From positions 1 through 64,000 of the forward strand of contig JAEKKN010000027.1 in assembly GCA_019510305.1 (NCBI GenBank): a DNA stretch of 64,000 nucleotides. The letters are read 5' to 3'. The position numbers were made by a program, and so were the translations under genes. Of the stretch, positions 61,270-64,000 are shown in pieces. The stretch is from Microbacterium sp. (lineage in GTDB: Bacteria > Actinomycetota > Actinomycetes > Actinomycetales > Microbacteriaceae). The notes beneath the pieces were generated by a model. The model saw only the letters and a list, made by a program, of their open reading frames with translations. It was not told the DNA's origin and made no database searches. The first letter of the stretch is position 1; every line of letters starts with the position of its first letter.

Positions 61270-63671
61270 CCGCCTCGACCGACCACCTCCGCCCCCTGCT
61301 CGAGAAGCTCACGCTCGAGCAGAAGGCGGCCCTCGTGCAGGGCGCCGACTTCTGGACGACGGTGCCGCTGCCCGAGATCGGGCTGCGTGCGCTCACGCTC
61401 TCCGACGGCCCCGCCGGGGTGCGCGGGCCGCGCTGGGACGAGCGAGAGCCCTCGCTCAACCTGCCCTCGGGCTCGGCGCTGGCAGCGTCTTGGGACACCG
61501 ACCTCGCCTACCGCTACGGCGCGGCCGCAGCATCCGAGGCCCGCCGCAAAGGGGTCGACGTCGTGCTCGGCCCGACCATCAACCTGCACCGCTCTCCGCT
61601 TGGCGGCCGGCACTTCGAGTGTCTGAGCGAGGACCCGGAGCTCACGGCCGAGCTCGGCGCGGCCTACGTGCGCGGCATGCAGGAGAACGGCGTCGCCGCC
61701 ACCCCGAAGCACTACGTCGCCAACGACTCCGAGACCGACCGCTTCACAGTCGACGTCGAGGTCGACGAGCGCACGTTGCGCGAGGTCTATCTCGCGCCGT
61801 TCGAGCGCGCCGTCGAGGCCGGCGCGTGGTCGGTCATGAGCGCCTACAACTCGGTCGACGGCGTGACGATGACCGAGAACGATCTGCTCGAGAACCCGCT
61901 GAACAGCGAATGGGGCTTCGACGGCGTCGTCGTCAGCGACTGGACCGCCGTCCGATCGCTCGACTCCGTCGCCGCCGCACAGGACCTCGCGATGCCGGGC
62001 CCTGCTCCGGCGTGGGCCGACCTGGTCGAGGCCGTTCGCGACGGCCGCGTGCAGGAGGCCGACGTCGACCGCAAGGTGCTGCGCATCCTTCTGCTCGCCG
62101 AGCGGGTGGGCGCCCTGGAGGGAACGGATGCCGTCACCCCCGCTCCGCTCGACGGGCCCGCCTTCGCGAAGGAGGCCGCAGTCGAGGGCACCGTGCTGCT
62201 GCAGAACAGCGGCGTGCTGCCCCTGGATGCGTCCGCGCTGGCGAAGGTCGCGATCATCGGCCACAACGCGAAGGACGCCCGCACGCAGGGCGGCGGATCC
62301 GCGACGGTGCTGCCAGAGAAGGTCGTCTCGCCGCTCGACGCGATCCGCGCCGCTCTGCCCGGTGCCGAGGTGAGCTACGAGATCGGCGCGGTCGTGCAGG
62401 AAGGCGTGGCCGAGATCCCGCTCGAGTCGATCGTGAACCCCGCGACCGGGGAGCCGGGGCTGCGCGTATCGTTCCACGACGCCGAGGGCACCGAGCTTTT
62501 CGCCGAGAACCGCCGGGCCACGGCGCTGGTGTGGTTCGGCGGCGATGCGCCGATCGGGGCGAGCCGCACGATCGTGCTGGAGACCCGATTCACTCCGGCC
62601 GAGAGCGGCGAGATCCAGCTCGGCTTCGCCGGGGCCAACCCGGGTCGCATCTTCGTCGACGGCGAGCTCGTGCTCGACGACGTCCCGGTGATCGAGGGCA
62701 CCGATCTGGGCGCCGCGTTCCTGAACCCGCCGTCGATCACGGCCGCGGTGTCCGTCGAGGCGGGCCGCGCCGTCGACCTCCGCGCGGAGTTCACGCGCGA
62801 GTCGCGTGGAGCCCTCGACGGGGCGCTCAGCGTCACTCTGGGCATCGCCCCCGAGCGCACCGACCCTGATGAACTGATCGCCCGCGCGGCCGCCGCTGCG
62901 AGCGCCGCCGAGGTCGCGATCGTCGTGGTCGGCACGAACTCGAAAGTCGAGTCGGAGGGCTATGACCGCGTCGACCTCGACCTTCCCGGCCGACAGGACG
63001 ATCTGGTGCGCGCTGTCGCCGCCACCGGCACGCCCACGATCGTGGTCGTGAACTCGGGCTCCCCCGTGGTGCTGCGCTGGGCGGGCGAGGTCGCCGCGAT
63101 CGTGCAGGGCTACTTCGGCGGTCAGGAGTTCGGGCATGCCATCGCCGACGTGCTCATCGGCTCCGCCGAGCCGGGCGGACGCCTTCCGACCACGTGGCCG
63201 GCCGCGCTGGCCGACGTGCCGGTGACCGACGTCGCCCCTGTCGAAGGACGTCTCGTCTACTCCGAGGGACTGCACATCGGCTATCGCGCCTGGCTCAGGA
63301 GCGGCGCCCGACCCGCGTTCCCGTTCGGTCACGGTCTCGGTTACACGACGTGGTCGTGGGGCACGGCGCAGCGCCACGGCGACAGCGTCGAGGTGACCCT
63401 CGCGAACACCGGCGCCCGCGCCGGCAAGCAGGTCGTGCAGGTGTACGCCGAGCGCACCGACTCGACGGTCGACCGTCCGGCACGCTGGCTCGTCGGGTTC
63501 GCCGTCGTGCATGCCGAGCCCGGCCGCACCGTCACCGCGGTCGTGCCGGTACCGGCACGACGTCTGGCGCACTGGGCCGGCGAGTGGGTGGTCGAGCCGG
63601 GCGCCTACACGCTGCGCGTGGGCTCCTCGGTCGCCGAGCTGCCGCTGAGCGTCGAGTGGGAGCAGGCATGA
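61266..63671 (+). CDS. GH3 beta-glucosidase
   Basis: A protein of 801 residues. The (alpha/beta)8 domain has KHYVANDSETDR, with Lys-His of the substrate pocket, and the nucleophile Asp225 in VVVSDW. The alpha/beta sandwich follows (about 300-600), interrupted by a PA14-like insert (LGFAGANPGRIFVDGELVLDD), then the fibronectin-like C-terminal domain (VEVTLANTGARAGKQVVQVYAE). No signal peptide. It acts on the imported oligosaccharide or glycoside. ATGA overlaps on both sides place it in the ABC operon. Confidence 0.92.
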   Translation: MTASTDHLRPLLEKLTLEQKAALVQGADFWTTVPLPEIGLRALTLSDGPAGVRGPRWDEREPSLNLPSGSALAASWDTDLAYRYGAAAASEARRKGVDVVLGPTINLHRSPLGGRHFECLSEDPELTAELGAAYVRGMQENGVAATPKHYVANDSETDRFTVDVEVDERTLREVYLAPFERAVEAGAWSVMSAYNSVDGVTMTENDLLENPLNSEWGFDGVVVSDWTAVRSLDSVAAAQDLAMPGPAPAWADLVEAVRDGRVQEADVDRKVLRILLLAERVGALEGTDAVTPAPLDGPAFAKEAAVEGTVLLQNSGVLPLDASALAKVAIIGHNAKDARTQGGGSATVLPEKVVSPLDAIRAALPGAEVSYEIGAVVQEGVAEIPLESIVNPATGEPGLRVSFHDAEGTELFAENRRATALVWFGGDAPIGASRTIVLETRFTPAESGEIQLGFAGANPGRIFVDGELVLDDVPVIEGTDLGAAFLNPPSITAAVSVEAGRAVDLRAEFTRESRGALDGALSVTLGIAPERTDPDELIARAAAAASAAEVAIVVVGTNSKVESEGYDRVDLDLPGRQDDLVRAVAATGTPTIVVVNSGSPVVLRWAGEVAAIVQGYFGGQEFGHAIADVLIGSAEPGGRLPTTWPAALADVPVTDVAPVEGRLVYSEGLHIGYRAWLRSGARPAFPFGHGLGYTTWSWGTAQRHGDSVEVTLANTGARAGKQVVQVYAERTDSTVDRPARWLVGFAVVHAEPGRTVTAVVPVPARRLAHWAGEWVVEPGAYTLRVGSSVAELPLSVEWEQA

Positions 63672-64000
63672 CTCTCTCGGCTCTGACCGGTGCTCTTCAG
63701 GGGCGCGCCGACGAGCGGCTCGCCGAGATCGTCGCACGTCTCGAGGGCTTCCTCGCCTCCGACGCCGACCTGTCGTTCCAGGTGGCCGCCTTCCTCGAGG
63801 GTGTTCCCGTACTCGATGCCTGGGGCGGCCCGCACCTCGGTGAGCACTCCGTGACCGTGCCGTACTCCGTCACGAAGAACACGCTCGGCCTGTCGGTCGG
63901 CCTTCTCGTCGAGCGCGGAGAGCTCGATCTCGACGAGACGGTGGCTCACTATTGGCCCGAGTTCGCCGCCAAGGGCAAGGGCTCGGTCACCGTGCGGCAG
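63668..64000 (+). CDS. Serine hydrolase, class C beta-lactamase-like (cut by window edge)
   Basis: The first 111 residues are visible. The catalytic SxxK motif is in VPYSVTKNTLGLSVGLL, followed by ERGELDLDETVAHYWPEFAAKGKGSVTVRQ, as in esterases and beta-lactamase-fold hydrolases (EstB type). It starts inside the GH3 stop (ATGA), so it belongs to the glycoside operon and may be an esterase acting on acylated sugars. The rest lies outside the window. Confidence 0.85.
   Translation, partial: MTLSALTGALQGRADERLAEIVARLEGFLASDADLSFQVAAFLEGVPVLDAWGGPHLGEHSVTVPYSVTKNTLGLSVGLLVERGELDLDETVAHYWPEFAAKGKGSVTVRQ

Overview
The window reads as a high-GC actinobacterial chromosome, most likely Microbacterium or a close Microbacteriaceae relative. 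The basis is the GC-rich third codon positions, the constant GGATGC/GCATCC spelling of Asp-Ala and Ala-Ser pairs, lipoprotein-type sugar ABC systems, a TetR/LacI/GntR-rich regulator set and protein sequences typical of that family. No database search was possible. It is a carbohydrate-utilisation region built from short operons whose genes mostly overlap by 4 bases (ATGA/GTGA).

Left part (1-24,150). A cut 2-hydroxyacid dehydrogenase is followed by a minus-strand operon of MFS transporter, GH78 alpha-L-rhamnosidase, GH1 beta-glucosidase and SDR, controlled by a divergent TetR with two GTAACC-type operators. Next come a second MFS, an aldo/keto reductase, a VOC protein, and a TetR gene whose operator also lies in front of a sugar isomerase/Gfo-Idh operon 2.8 kb away. 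A TetR/MMPL exporter pair, a secreted esterase, and a LacI-ABC-GH32 fructan operon with a fructokinase stump follow.

Genomic island (24,346-36,040). A 79-bp direct repeat ends in an intact tRNA-Ser(GCU) on the right and duplicates its 3' part on the left. Between the copies lie a secreted GH62 arabinofuranosidase, a large modular secreted GH43 enzyme, a secreted beta-rich protein, a collapsed third secreted protein, MarR and OhrR-like regulators, a glutathione peroxidase, decaying membrane-protein genes and an integrase broken by a 25-bp tandem duplication. The cargo suggests arabinoxylan degradation. Three LacI-like TGTTACCGGTAACA operators serve the secreted genes.

Right part (36,064-64,000). 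After LacI, XRE-cupin and FadR-type regulators comes a nine-gene operon that I read as a D-apiose/D-apionate pathway: ApnL lactonase, ApnO oxidoisomerase, OiaC-like decarboxylase, then LerK, LerI and DerI taking L-erythrulose to D-erythrose 4-phosphate, with an SDR in the place of the usual apiose dehydrogenase. It is followed by L-rhamnose genes, where rhaI has an internal deletion but rhaD and rhaB are intact. The window ends with a TetR/GH2 pair divergent from an oligosaccharide ABC transporter with a fused permease-ATPase, a GH3 beta-glucosidase and a cut serine hydrolase.

Taken together, the genes fit growth on plant glycosides and cell-wall sugars: rhamnosyl and apiosyl glycosides (flavonoid glycosides or rhamnogalacturonan II), arabinoxylan and fructans.
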